Below, piece after piece: positions 36,447 to 48,208 of a DNA stretch of 64,000 bases. The translations under genes and the position numbers were made by a program. Every line of letters begins with the position of its first letter. Within the stretch, counting starts at the first letter, position 1. Under the pieces are notes generated by a model, which searched no databases, had not been told where the DNA came from, and was given only the letters and a program-made list of their open reading frames with translations. Location: positions 1 to 64,000 of the forward strand of contig ML986589.1 of assembly GCA_010094045.1 (NCBI GenBank). Direction: 5' to 3'. This DNA is from Lojkania enalia (taxonomy: Eukaryota; Ascomycota; Dothideomycetes; Pleosporales).

Positions 36447-37142
36447 TCGGAAATGGGGAGAATTCGGGTAGCTGATGGAAGGATAGAAACAGATGAGTTG
36501 ATTGGCGTCTTTCCTGGTTCATTTAGATTACTTTGAAACCCCCTTGAGGTACTTCGGTATCCTGCATAGACAATTGCTTAGTATATATCTATACTCGATA
36601 TTTAGCGGCATTGTAGACTGCAAGACGGATCTTCTTGGCCAATATTATCATACGCTCATCTCTATCCTTACGTTCCATATCAGTAAAGTGTGGCGTTTTC
36701 GGTATAGGAAAAAGCAAATCCCAACTAGACTTGCATGAACGCGAAAATCGCCTTAATACCTCTAATGCCTCAGGCACACGGCAAGACTCCATGTTCTGTG
36801 GATCGTACTCAATCAGCCAAACCCCTGCAACCCCGCTAAATCGCCGATCACAAGCATGGTATAGGCGACGCGAGGTGACGTACATGTGTCTCACGTATCC
36901 AGGAATCTCCCCCAGTCCACTCCACACGTAGATAATTAAATCCCAGTCTAACCATCTAATCCTCCATACTTACTCACGCGCACGCCCTGATCTCCCTCCC
37001 TACAATTGACCCAACAATCATCACAGGACCACTTACTCGAAATCTGCAAAAGGACTAGGCGATCACCAACGAAAACTTACACAGCAAAACGCTAATAAAC
37101 CAAAAAAAAAAAAAAAACCTAGAGGCAATTCATTAACCCACA
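36447..37142. other. Intergenic, one doubtful frame
   Basis: The 112-codon frame at 36589-36927 (-) has plausible composition (GVWLIEYDPQNMESCR) but no recognised domain. It may be a small gene or the 3' part of one. A 15-16 A tract lies near 37102-37117, just before the next gene. Confidence 0.4.
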
Positions 37143-37552
37143 ATGGCCCTGCCCCTCCTCTTCACCATCCCGCCCTCCAACCGCCACGAAATCATCCTGC
37201 TCGACACGTCCTCCAAACCCACCCTCAAATCGCTAAACAAGCAAATCACCACCACCATATCATCCAGTCCCAACTGCGCAGAATGTAGGTCTTTCGCGGT
37301 TTTTTCAGACAGTGATAAGCACTGTGGGCGAGTGCTAATGGACACGTGACAGTCATGGGCAAATACAAATCAAAAGACACTACCGAATCGATCCAAGAGA
37401 TGAAAATCCACTGGAGTGAGGCCGGACGCGATAGGAAAGTGTGGCCCGAGTACACCATCGTGACGGAGGAGAACTTGGCTGCCGTCATCGAACTACTGAA
37501 GCTCGGGGCTGGGAAGGACGTTTTGGAGATTAAGGTCGGGAAGGATGAGTAG
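37143..37552 (+). CDS. Small conserved-looking protein, 113 aa
   Basis: Two exons, 37143-37284 and 37353-37552, join in frame across a 68-bp GT-AG intron (NCAE then FMGKYKSKD) to give 113 residues. The protein is hydrophilic, with no signal peptide or membrane segment, and ends in a compact block, VTEENLAAVIELLKLGAGKD. The composition and a clean intron indicate a real gene. I do not recognise the family. Confidence 0.68.
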
Positions 37553-38186
37553 GGTGGATGTGGGGGATAAAAGGATAAGTAGAAGTTCGGGTGGAAGCGA
37601 GATAGTGAGCTGGTGAACGAGTATGGAAACGCGAGGATTATTGGCGGTGAAGAGAAATGGTGGGATGAGAACTTGTATGAGGTAATGTCTGTATATTTAA
37701 TTTGCCTTAGGCCTTTTGGAATAGTGATACAAACCCTTCCTTTCATGCTTGTAGAGCGGAAAAGTATATCTCTTAGCTAGGAAGTAAATGATTTTATTCG
37801 TATGATGCTCATAATACACGACCGAAGAGGTTTTGAATCCAAATCTAGCTGACCATCCAATTACAAATCCCAAGCCAGAGAATACTCGTCTCGGTTTCCC
37901 CAAATCCGGGAAACCCAAGATGGAGAAGAAAGGCATGAGTATGCTGATATGCTACTATCTTGTTCACCGTCGGTAGAGATGTGTTGCAACAGCGCCGTAA
38001 AGAGAAGCGGAGGGTATCCATATCAAGAATTAATCCGACTATCTTCCCACCCAAACGTAACGCCGGTAGCCAAAGTTCAATGCCCATGTTCATGCCAAAA
38101 TGATGGATTCAAAGGATGGTAAATGAAACAGTGTATCTGAAGACGTTGAAAATCGCACGAAGCGAACAAAGTGATGCGTACCACCA
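37553..38186. other. Convergent intergenic region
   Basis: 3' regions of the small gene (plus) and of CTI6 (minus). No gene is seen. Minus-strand frames here are short and unsupported. Confidence 0.6.
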
Positions 38187-40170
38187 CTACTTTTCTGTTT
38201 GTTCTGCAATCATGCGTTGCCAGTGCACAATCTCGCGACTAAGATCATCCATCATCTGCAGCGTGCTAAGCTTTTTGAACACTTCCACATCGTCTTCGTC
38301 AGGCTTCTGCCCATCAGGGCTCTCCCGACCGTGCTCGCCATTGACAGCGGCGGGCGATTGCACAAATGGCGCAGGAGACTTCTTCTCAACCGCCATTTCG
38401 ACCTGACGCTGAGCAATGTAGTTTTGCATAACTCCCGCCGGTCGCTTGATGTCATTCCAGGACAGTTTTTCAAGACGCCAGTTCTTGTTCTTTCCTGATT
38501 TATGCCCCGCCGCCCCATCGCTGCTATCATGCCCGTTGCCGGCACCATTCGTAATGCTTATTTGAGGAGAATTCGGCGTATCCTGGTTCGGAGCAGGTGA
38601 GGTTCCATTAGTTGCGGGTGTTGGAGCATCTCTTGTGTACTGGTTGCGGCCAAGCCGACCCGGACGCTTCTGTGGCGGTCGTCCCGACTTCCGTGGTGGA
38701 GGTGCGGGCTTCGGGTCCGCTGTAGGTGTGTCTGGCGGTGCTGACTCGGAGGCTGATGCGGCCATGGCCGGTTCCTCAGTCGGCGTTGGTTGTGACTCCT
38801 CTATGTCTGTCCAATTTAGCCTAGTATAGGTGGTTCGCAGCCTTCCTTCCTTACCTTCTCCTTTTCTTCGCTCAGCGCGTCCTTTGCGTCTGTTTGCGGC
38901 CTCGGCTCGTTCGCGTTCCTTGTCACGTTGCTCCTTCTCGCGCTGGCTCCTTGCTGCCGCTCCACGCGGCTTCTGTTTGGTTGCGGCTGTCTTTGAGCTT
39001 TCGTCTTCCGACTCAATCACTGGGGAATTGCTCGGGGACCTTGAGCTCGTGCGCTGTCGTTTGACTTCCAGTTTGTCTCTGTCATAATGCTTGTTAGCGT
39101 ATAACAAAAGCCAGCTTTGGTAGAGCAGTGGCAATGACTCACTCCTCACTCTCGTCACGGCTTCGCTTTTTGCGATTGCCATTCTCAGATTGTGCAGCAC
39201 CGCCCTCGTTCTTGCTTTCTTCCAACACCTTCCTGAGAACCTCATCTTCATCATATGCCGCCCTGCTATTCATTGTCGATCTTCGCTTGCTGAAAGACTC
39301 GGCACTTGCCCGGGCATTGCGGTCTTTGTCTTTCGCAGATCTATTATCGGTTTCCTTCGACACTGACGATTTCCGCGCGTTCTTTGCGTGAACAAGGTCG
39401 TAGACAGGGAGGTAGCGAGAGTATCTTTGCCTAAAATGAGAACCCGTAAGTATTTTGTGATCTATGGGATATCTTCAATTCGTTGTTGGAGACCAGAGCA
39501 ATCCGCTGGCTAGCGTATGCACTTAAGCTGGCGCTTGGCGTGCAGCTGCTGCGCAGACGGAAAGTTTCCCTTGCAGCGAATCCGTGTGAATAGCTGGATA
39601 TACGCACCCTTTTGGGCTTGTCATGACCTTATGCAGGTCTTTTCTGCACTCCTCGCAAAAGTATTCATCTGGGCTAGCAGCTTCGTCCATGATGCCGACG
39701 CAACCGCCATGCTGCCAAACTTTGCAAATGTCACATTGAATGAATAAACCGCCTGCTTCGTCATTCTGAATATCAGAGTCCATCAATGAGGAGGACTGGC
39801 CGCCTCTGGACTTGCCGGAATCCGACGGTGGACCCGGGTACTCCTGCTGACCACAGACACATCGCGTAATCTCTTCCTCCTCGGCAATATCGTCATCGAG
39901 CTCGTCGTCAAGTTTGGCGTCCTCTTCTTCGTCATTGTCCTGCTCGCGAGTTCGGCGCCGTGTCAGTGGCGGCTCCGCCTGAGCCTCAAGTTCCTCAGAC
40001 GAGAGCGAATGTGGGGTAGAAGATTTCTGAGGCGAGGATTGTTTGTGGTTCGACCTTGTCGCTCGTTCTGCGCGGGTCGATGAGCTGGAGGAAGAGGACG
40101 AACTATGGGCGGGAGCTGCGCTCGGGGTTAGCTGGGAGGTGCGAGCCCGCGACGAACGACGGGGTGACAT
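38187..40170 (-). CDS. CTI6: PHD-finger protein CTI6 (Rpd3L complex)
   Basis: A chromatin protein. In yeast Cti6 is a PHD-finger subunit of the Rpd3L histone deacetylase complex and binds methylated H3K4. The start at 40170 (MSPRRSSRARTSQ) is followed by a Ser-rich and then a very acidic region. The PHD finger follows (about residues 105-180), with CVCGQQ, FIQCDICKVWQHGGCV and FCEECRKDL giving the Cys4-His-Cys3 ligands. After an intron the next exon begins QRYSRYLPVYD. Later exons are Lys/Glu/Arg-rich and then Pro-rich. The C-terminal exon ends with LSREIVHWQRMIAEQTEK. At least three introns are needed. The long continuous frame at 38187-39254 includes two introns read through. Confidence 0.85.
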
Positions 40171-41203
40171 TGATCCGGGAGCTATTGCGTGTCAGCGGAG
40201 GAAGGCAAGCCCTGCAAGCGACGAACATTCGGTCTACAGCTCGATTCTTATTCGTGTGTCGGGACGACGCAAGCGGGCGAGTTGGGGGCTCAACACGCCG
40301 ACGACTCGGTGCAGCAAAATGTGCCCCCGGGCACTAAAAGCGCTGCTTTGCGAAGGTTTAACGCAAAGTAGTGGCGCCCGGAAGCGATGCCTTAAGAACG
40401 GCGCAATGAGCTGGCGTGGGGTGGTGAGAGGCGCTGGGTTGCAAATGCGGAGACTGCGGGACAAAAGCTTCACGGGGAGCTTCAAAGGGCGGCGGCTGTG
40501 CGGATTGGCAATCGAACGACGAAGGCGAGTTCTGGCAGGATCATGGTACCGGGCCGAGCGACAGTCCGGAGCGCTGAGCTTGGGCAATGGGGTGCGGAGT
40601 GACGAGTTGGAGGCGTGAGGGAGAGAAGAATCTCATCGAGTCCCACGAGGTGGGCAAGACGCGATAGAGCTGGTCTGTGTGGCCCGCCCTAGCGCCCGGC
40701 TGCCCACATGTGCCAGACGCGCAGCTTTGCCAGGCACTTCAGCGCCCTCGGCATCTCCCGACGACGCGTCGAGGCGCTTTGCGAGCCAACAGCGCAGGCG
40801 GCTGTGGCATCCATGGCTGGCGGAGCTTGCACCGGCTTCGACTAGAAGAATATTGAATGACTGTGGGTGAGGAGCAAAGCACGTCCTTGTTCCTGCTGTT
40901 GTGCTCCAGGCCGTGTGCCAAGCATCGTTAGCGGAGTTCCCGTGACCCGTGAGGGGTTTAATCTTGGTCGCGTTCCGAGTCGGCAAATCACCAGCTTGAG
41001 CCGGAACGCGACACCAGCAGCACATCAGTCGCAAACAGCACAATGGGTCGTATATTACATAGGGAACATCAAAGCGAATTATACTACGTCAAAGGTAGTA
41101 GATTCGATCCTCGTGGCCATCGCGCTGGCATGCGCTCAAGTATCGCTCAATGACTAATCAACCTCAATCGAGGTCTTTAATCTCCTACTAGCTCAAGTAC
41201 TTC
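40171..41203. other. CTI6 promoter and catalase 3' region
   Basis: Both neighbours are on the minus strand, so this holds the promoter of CTI6 and the 3' end region of the catalase gene. It is GC-rich, and the long frames on both strands (40043-40618 and 40633-41043) look like composition artefacts. Confidence 0.6.
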
Positions 41204-42892
41204 TCATATTCCCCGGTGCGTACCCGCTACAGGAGCGCCGTTGTTGTCCGTCGCGCTAAATCCGACCTTCTCTGTCATGCCGTTCGCCGCCCGTAGGCTG
41301 TCGTCCTTCGCCATGCCATTGTGAGAGCCATTGAACCGTGGGCTGGCAATGCCTGCGTAGCCCTTCACGCTCATCGCCTTCTCGAGCCGTGTCGCGAGAT
41401 CATCTGAGACCTCGCGGAAGATGCCGATCTGGCGCTTGATGATCTCCTTGTCTGAGCATTTGGCCATGTGTCCCGAAACATTACCAATGAAACGTTCCTT
41501 GGCACCATCGTCGAACACCTTTTCCCACAGAGCGCGCGGTGCGTTAAAGTCTTCTGGTCGAATCTCAGAGAGAAAAGTGATGGCATTACCGACGAAGGAA
41601 CCGTGGGTCTTATTGAGGTCTACAGACCTGTTACGGAAAGAGATGGGCTCGATCGACGACAGATAGTTGGGTCTGGCACCCTGGTTGAAGAACGCCATGC
41701 TTCCTGCTCGCTGGAAATTCCCCAATCTATATGGGACACGGGGTGCGTTTACTGGAAGCTGCTGATAGTTGACACCGACTCTGTGGCGGTGAGTATCGGG
41801 GTAGGAGAAGAGACGACTCTGGAGAACTGGGTCAGCAGAGGGCTCGATGCCCGGTACCATGTGAGATGGATTGAAGGCTATTTGCTCAATCTCGGCAAAG
41901 TAATTCTTGACGTTCTCATTTAAGAAGAACTCTCCGACCTTGCGCAGCGGGAATTGCTTCTGTGGCCAGATGTGAGTTAAGTCGAATACATTAATCTTCT
42001 GCCTCTCCCACAACTCCTCAGCCTCCTCCGACGTCATTGTCTGCACGAAAAGGTCCCATCCAGGATATTCACCTCGCTCAATAGCATAGTAAAGATCCTT
42101 CTGTGAATGATCTGGGGATTTGAGCGCCGAATCTGCCTGGGTAATGAACCTAGTTCCCTGCTTCGACTTCATGTGGAACTGGCAGTACACCCAACTACCC
42201 TCCTTGTTGATGAGCTTCATTGTGTGTCCGCTGTATCCATGCATGAAACGGTGGCCGTCTGGAATCCCTCGGTCTCCCATGAGAACCATCACCTGGTGGA
42301 TGGATTCGGGATTCTGCGATAGGTAGTCCCAGAACATTGTCGAGTCGTCAGCGCCACTCAGGTTAGTGGCAGGATGACGCTTTTGAGTATGAATAAAGTG
42401 TGGGAATTTAGCCGGATCCCTTAAGAAGAAGACAGGAGTGTTGTTGGCAACCATATCCCAATTACCCTCGTCTGTCCTAAACTTTACAGCGAAACCTCGA
42501 GGGTCACGGGCGCAGTCGTGTGAGCCAGATTCACCACCGACGGTGGAGAATCGAATGGTAATGGGACATTGCTTGCCCTCCTTGAAGATGTCTGCCAGAG
42601 AGAGATCTTCGAGAGAATTTGTGGTCTTGTAGTAGCCATGAGCGCCACTACCCTTGGCGTGGACGACGCGCTCTGGGATCCGCTCACGGTCAAAATGTGA
42701 GAGGAGGTCAATCAGGTGGAAGTCCTGAAGCAGCAGAGGACCATTCTCGCCAGCTCGCTGTGTCTCATACGGATGTGGGTATGGAACGCCATTGCTTGTG
42801 CAGTAAAGAGTATCCTGTGCCTTTGCATTGCGGTCGTCGACGTAGTCGCGGTAGAGGTCGCCGTTCTTCCCTCCTGTGCTTGGAAATGTCAT
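41204..42892 (-). CDS. Catalase (heme, small-subunit type)
   Basis: A single-exon gene of 562 residues that breaks down hydrogen peroxide to water and oxygen. The active-site signature is FDRERIPERVVHAKGSGAHG, with the catalytic His, and the distal Asn lies in DPRGFAVKFRTDEGNWDMVANNTP. The proximal heme-ligand signature is RLFSYPDTHRHRVG. Length fits small-subunit catalases. It starts MTFPSTGGKNGDLYRDY without a signal peptide. It does not end in a classical SKL-type peroxisomal signal (last residues THRGI), so cytosolic or peroxisomal location is open. Confidence 0.95.
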   Translation of the reverse strand: MTFPSTGGKNGDLYRDYVDDRNAKAQDTLYCTSNGVPYPHPYETQRAGENGPLLLQDFHLIDLLSHFDRERIPERVVHAKGSGAHGYYKTTNSLEDLSLADIFKEGKQCPITIRFSTVGGESGSHDCARDPRGFAVKFRTDEGNWDMVANNTPVFFLRDPAKFPHFIHTQKRHPATNLSGADDSTMFWDYLSQNPESIHQVMVLMGDRGIPDGHRFMHGYSGHTMKLINKEGSWVYCQFHMKSKQGTRFITQADSALKSPDHSQKDLYYAIERGEYPGWDLFVQTMTSEEAEELWERQKINVFDLTHIWPQKQFPLRKVGEFFLNENVKNYFAEIEQIAFNPSHMVPGIEPSADPVLQSRLFSYPDTHRHRVGVNYQQLPVNAPRVPYRLGNFQRAGSMAFFNQGARPNYLSSIEPISFRNRSVDLNKTHGSFVGNAITFLSEIRPEDFNAPRALWEKVFDDGAKERFIGNVSGHMAKCSDKEIIKRQIGIFREVSDDLATRLEKAMSVKGYAGIASPRFNGSHNGMAKDDSLRAANGMTEKVGFSATDNNGAPVAGTHRGI

Positions 42893-44600
42893 TATCTAGA
42901 ACCTGTTGCTAATGTCGGGTATAGAGGGGCAGTTGTAGAATAGCGATCGAAGTTAGTGTTTCAATTCAGGCAAGATGACTTGGGGGTTAATATAAGGGTG
43001 GTTTGTTCAGCGGCGTTCTTCGGCGTCATGCGGGCAAGATGATTGGCCTCGCCAGTATGCTGGAGGTGTGGCGGCTTCATTTCATGACGACTTCCACGAA
43101 GGCCGCCGCGAGAAGCCCCGATCCCGCCAAATAGCTTATTCAAGATGGCGGCCAGAGCTGGATATTGCTAATCTACTGCGATGGCCCTCCACCTTTTTTT
43201 CCACGCGCGGTTGCTAATCTCGCCCTGCGTCATTGGATAACCATCGGCCCTACCGTCGTTTGTGCCACCTGATTTCCATTTTCGCTTGCTCTGATGCGCT
43301 AGTATCCGTTCCTATTGCCAGCCAGACGCACCGAATTACAAAGAGGAGGGCGTGATAGTTGCCGAAACCGGGCTATTCCGCGAGTCGCTGACACTACGAC
43401 ATGCTAGGAGCGTCCGCGGCTTGAGCTGCTCGATGACTTTCCACAGCAACGTGGGCAAATTTGCCTTCTTTGGTATAGCAAACCGGCTCCGCCAAGATAC
43501 ATCTACTATCTAAACAACATTCGTACCGAATGTAATCCTGTGCGAGTTTTGAAATATTTCTCGTCGGCAGTGACAGGCGACGTGATCCCTTATTGCAAGT
43601 ACTCTCTACAGCGTGCTTCTTCACCATGTAAAAGCTTACTAGTCCCCTCAGCTACCTATGATATCATCACGTTTAGTAGGCGCCTTCAACTATCGTATGG
43701 CCCAAAGCAAGGCCAGAGTAGACAGAATCCATTAGCGTAATAATATTAATAGAATCTTAGGCGTCGAGTTCTTCTCTTCCCTTTTCGGCTCCGGGTTTCC
43801 TCCGCGAACATGGTCCGTCAAGAGTACAACACGGTAGCCGGTCACGTTGTACCCTAAGAGCGGATCCGATACGGGACCGCACTCCACAATAACACGGCTA
43901 TAGACTGTTTTCGGCTGTACCGCCACAGCGGGTTCAGCTCCAATCGATAAGTGAAAGGAGGGCCCCAGTTGATAGCTGCCAAGCCACATCGTAGCCTGGT
44001 CTGTCTGGTGTGTTCTGATTGGCCAGGCTGACGTTCCTCATTTGGATGATACCCATTTATCACTTGCAGAACCTAGGTACCATTTCTCCTGTCTATTTCA
44101 TTTCCCACAGCAGGCGCCCTTGTCCATCAATCTTTCTGCAATGTTTTTGATGGTCATCGCGTCTCGTATTGGGCTTGCGAGCCATGGTTCGTCATGTCTC
44201 AACACCTGATGTTCATCAGAACTCCCCGTCCGTACGAGTCCTTCCAGTTCCAGGTTCGAATTTCATAGGGTGCGGCACGCACAGACTTGGCCATATCTGG
44301 TAAAATCATAGCTTGAATAAAATATTTTACATTTCATTGCTCCCTCCCGTGTTTCCGATACTAGCGCCGCCTTGGAATTTATGAGTACAATTCATATTTA
44401 GCCACTCCAGCCTCCCTATTAGCAAAGATGCTTATTATAAGACCAGACTTAATGCTGTAGAGTGTCGGCAGGGCCCTCAGTTTCAAATTGAGCAAAATGG
44501 ACATGTTGCCGAGCAAATCATCATATTCTTTCGCTAATGATAGTACCATCAAAGTTTCACCAACTGCTCCTCCTACGATCAACAGCCAATTGAAGAGGCA
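42893..44600. other. Intergenic, no gene seen
   Basis: Catalase promoter on the left. Elsewhere only short frames without domains (43394-43627 and 43732-43989, both minus). A GGTTCGAAT B-box-like sequence near 44254 is not part of a foldable tRNA. Confidence 0.55.
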
Positions 44601-45356
44601 ATGCTGTGCAAAGCCCCTACAAACCCCGGCCTCTTATATGACTGCGGGTCTCAAAAAGTGAGGCACATGAGTGTTTGCTTTGGACTAAGGCTGATTTGCA
44701 CAAGGCTCTTTGACAACGCCCGATTCTCGGATCTCGTTGTACGATGTAGAGATGACGAGTATCACGTCCATCGCGTGATAATGAGTAGTCACTCTTACTG
44801 GTTTGGGAAGGTTTGCGCTGAAAGCCCTACAATGGTTTGTCTTCTCGAGCCGGAATAAAAGGTGACAATCGTTGAAAAGTGATAGGATAAGACAACGCTG
44901 AGCGTGGACTTGAGTGCAGATAATCCTGATGCTGTAGATGCCATGCTACAATACTGCTATCAACTCGACTACGCCGATAAATTCCTTGGTTTAAGTAGTG
45001 TGGGCTACACGATCTACACATTAACTCCTCACATCGATATCTACTTGTTGGCGGAGCGATACAGTATACCCGGTCTAAAAAAGCTTGCCGTTGATAAATT
45101 TGAATTCCGAGCCGCGGTACTATCCCGCGTTGATGTTGACAAGGAGAAGTTTTTCCAGGCTATCCGAATTATATACGCCTCCACCCCACCAGGCAACAAT
45201 GACCTTCGCAAGGTGGTAATAAGGCTGTGTGCGGATCATGCAGAGAATTACATTCTACATGGAGGTAAAACAGCTGCAAGAGTATTCAGATTGATGGACG
45301 AGATTCCCGCATTTCGAATAGACTTCATTAAAGAATTAGCATTTAGGATTAAGTGA
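44601..45356 (+). CDS. BTB/POZ domain protein
   Basis: A small fungal BTB protein. Exon 1 encodes the start of the BTB fold: LFDNARFSDLVVRC, then YHVHRVIMSSHSYWFGKVCAES. A GT-AG intron from about 44834 to 44892 removes in-frame stops, and exon 2 continues with TTLSVDLSADNPDAVDAMLQ and YCYQLDY. The C-terminal part (DIYLLAERYSIPGLKKLAVDKF) is the usual helical BTB back region of fungal members. The protein is about 230 residues if it starts at 44601, or about 22 fewer from the ATG at 44667. BTB domains mediate dimerisation and often Cul3 binding, but this lone-BTB type has no fixed function. The frame is intact after splicing. Confidence 0.78.
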
Positions 45357-45762
45357 TCTGAGGTGGCGGTATGACAGTGGTGCTTATAGTGTTGTGTACT
45401 TTTCATTTTCCCTTATTTGTAATCATGAAATTCCTGAGGGCGTCAGTAAATACGTAGGCTAAGGTTGGCGGCTCACCTGGTTTCTGTCACTCACTTCCAC
45501 CAAGTCTTTCACTTTGCCTTCTCACCACATTTTTCACTGTACATCCTATTCTTATCACCTATTTCATTATGTTTATTATCTAGGGCGTCTTGCACCTCAC
45601 CTATAAACCGCTTAAGTGAAATTTGTGCCTGTTGCGGACACTCTTCACTCACATATGCGCAACCACTTCCTCTCCAACACAATATCGCTTCGCTTCGCCA
45701 CCTCCGCGATCAACTCCAACTGTACCTATCTTCCAATAAGTTCCCGTAAAGGTGACAGCACT

Positions 45763-46965
45763 ATGAATCCTCCGAACTCCTCGGTCTTCCATTCACCATA
45801 CCCTTCCGTTGGCGATGACACACCCTCAATGGCGCCCGGGGTAACGGAAAACGACTACGTCCCATTCACACCGATCGGGAGCCAGGCCTATTATGAGGGG
45901 GACTCGTTCGATCGGCAATATGTGAAAATTGCGCCACGTTCCTCTATATTGGAGCCTGCAATCGCGGTGTCTCACCCTCAACATCTATCGCCAATTGAAC
46001 ATGATGAGATATAGGGCAACTTCGAGAACAACTGAAGTGCGGTTCACAGTGGAAGCCAAACGGAAATTCCTTTCTCAGCGCCTTTTCACCAAGCTCATGG
46101 CGTCGTGCGGCAAGCATATTCTCTAAATGCTTTCTCGACGATCCCTTCAGGCGCAGCGGATCCGTTTCATGATGATCAAGACGCACATACGAGAAGCTCT
46201 GGGCACCGTGTTCGTGCGTGCGATGAGTATACTATCGATCCGCGCTGTCGTCGTTAAACACCAGATTCGCAGATCATCAGGATTGAGAGCCCAACTCCTC
46301 ACGTCGAGGATCCTAGTGTGTATCCCTTTCAAGGTGTCGGCAGCGGACTCCAAGCAGACACACGGAATGCAGTTCAATCCGATAACCTATGGCTCCCTGA
46401 TTCTCTGGATTCAAGGTATCTTCAGCTTGCTAGCCTGCAGTATCCTTTCCCTAGCTACGACAGTAATCAGTACGCAATTGCCTTCCCGGTCCCGGGCGCT
46501 CCTCGCTCTCCGGGCTTCAGCACCTTTCAATTTCGTTAGGCTCGAGTAGCTTAATTCGTTAACTCATAGTTATAGTTTGAGCGGGCGTGCGGAACCAATG
46601 CCACGCATCCTCCAAATTATTGTCAATCCCTGCCCCCAAGCTAGACTGGACAACTCTCATATTTCGAAGATCCGGATCCGCATTTGGAGCCGCTTCCAAT
46701 CTATCCTACTATGCAACCATTTCTCGTCAGAAATTCCTCCCCGCCGTTTCCTATCAAACGCTCTTTTCAGCAATCTCCAATCCATAGTCCGGACAGGCCG
46801 CGTGCCGGTAATATAGAGTACCACTACATACCCACGAACCACCAACCGGGCTGTAGCCACAAAATACCGGGCATATGTTTGCTCTTATCAAGTGCAGATG
46901 GCAATGGTCTTCTAGCAGGCGATACTTCGATCAATATTCTTTGGTACAATACAATATTTCTGTGA
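45763..46965 (+). pseudogene. Unidentified gene with many nonsense codons
   Basis: One reading frame stays in register for about 1.2 kb and carries three long open segments (45763-46014, 46318-46539 and 46684-46965). It is broken only by stop codons (TAG at 46012, a nearby TGA, a TAA near 46255, TAG at 46537 and several more to 46650). No frameshift is needed. The product is Ser/Pro/Gln/Tyr-rich with no recognised domain. Stops without indels are what C-to-T changes at CAG, CAA or CGA would give, so RIP-like inactivation is likely. An upstream in-frame Met at 45616 is possible. It could alternatively be several small genes, which I think less likely. Confidence 0.5.
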
Positions 46966-47652
46966 TGCTAGACTGCCAGGTACTTCCCACGTTTAGGAAT
47001 TTCGGATTCTCTGGGACAGCTAATTTTTCATATTCTCCTGTAAGCCATTTTTTTTGGTTTAAATATGGGGGTGAGTTACTTATAAATAGATACCATCATT
47101 CAAATTACGAAATATAGTTCTGAGTAGTTGGGTTTCACCGCTTCTCTCTCTATATTAGAATACTGTTGTTGTGAGAACCTCTCCATCTCCTTTACGCCAA
47201 TCCCAAAAGCCTTGTCACGCTATAAGCCCGAAACCAGGTGGTAGCTCCAGTATGACACGCGCAGAATCCCCAGGAATGACAGCTGGAGCCAAAATGCCTT
47301 CAAAAGCATTTATGTTAGAATAAGATATCCATGTATCTCTCAATGACGCCAGCTAAAGTAACTCAATAAATTCTTCGGAACCGGATACCTCTTAGGCATC
47401 ACCATCAAGATTGGCAAAGTTGAGATCATAGCCCACAAAAGCGTTCTGGAGTCTTAGCTCTAGTTAAAGAATGATAACTCTCTCAGTGCCCTCTTTTTAT
47501 TTTTAGTTGCATTATTAATTCTGTCCAAAAGAGAGTCGATCTTTGATGCGTCTGAAAGTCAAGTCGAGCGTCTTAAGACTGCGGTACGCTTATGCTATAC
47601 AGGAGAGTGCCCCGATCCAGCCTCAGCCCGATCAATTCTAAAAGATCCAAAT
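46966..47652. other. Contig end, no gene seen
   Basis: AT-rich sequence up to the second gap with no frame of note. Confidence 0.55.
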
Positions 47653-47662
47653 NNNNNNNNNN
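47653..47662. other. Assembly gap (10 N)
   Basis: Ten N between contig 2 and contig 3. A placeholder length. Confidence 0.99.
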
Positions 47663-48070
47663 TCCACTTTTGACGAGGACATGAAGATGATGAGCAGCGA
47701 CCCGCTTGTTGCTTTCTAAGTGTAAGCAATGCCAGCTCCGTCAGAATCACGACCTCATCCTTGGGTCAAAACGTAATCGGTTCGCTATGAGGTTGGAGGG
47801 TTGCTCTAAGGATTCAATGCATTCGACCTATAGGGGATATCCAGCGAAGTCGTGCCCATATATCGCCGAGTGTAGGGGAGGTTAGAATAGATATATGTCA
47901 TGAACCGTTAGCTTTAGCTACATAAGGTCATATGTTTTAATAAGATTCACTGGAACACTAGAACTTTGCTTACTCTTGTGATAGGGATTTGGCGAGTCTA
48001 CTGAGTACGATTTCCTACTACCGTACGGGAGCAAGTTATCCGGTTGCAGGTTGTATCGGATACCGTCGCA
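47663..48070 (+). repeat. 408-bp start of contig 3, identical to end of contig 1
   Basis: The same 408 bases as 24727-25134, beginning at the gap edge. Contig 3 continues past the point where contig 1 stops, through the rest of the solo LTR. Confidence 0.9.
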
Positions 48071-48203
48071 CGATATCAAATCACGCTGGACATCAGCTGA
48101 TATACCCTTCCTTATATACATAAATATGGCCTGCTGGCCATCCTCAATCAATCAGTTCAGCTCCTCATCTCCCTCCCTGAGACAAGATTCGCCTCTCACC
48201 ACA
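47977..48203. repeat. Solo LTR, family B (227 bp), copy 2
   Basis: TGTGATAGGG...CTCACCACA, flanked by perfect 5-bp target-site duplications actct at 47972-47976 and 48204-48208. Same length as copy 1 at 836-1062, with transition-only differences. Confidence 0.87.
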
Positions 48204-48208
48204 ACTCT

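Noticed and set aside
40043..41043. Frames of up to 191 codons around the CTI6 start and upstream
   Set aside because: Opposed by equally long frames on the other strand and Arg/Ala/Gly-rich from composition. The region is a promoter.
44246..44275. GGTTCGAAT B-box-like sequence suggesting a tRNA
   Set aside because: No A-box or cloverleaf upstream.
24727..48070. The 408-bp direct repeats as the two ends of a giant 23-kb mobile element
   Set aside because: The repeats end exactly at assembly gaps, and the interior holds conserved housekeeping genes (NNT, CTI6, catalase) rather than transposition genes. A contig overlap explains it better.
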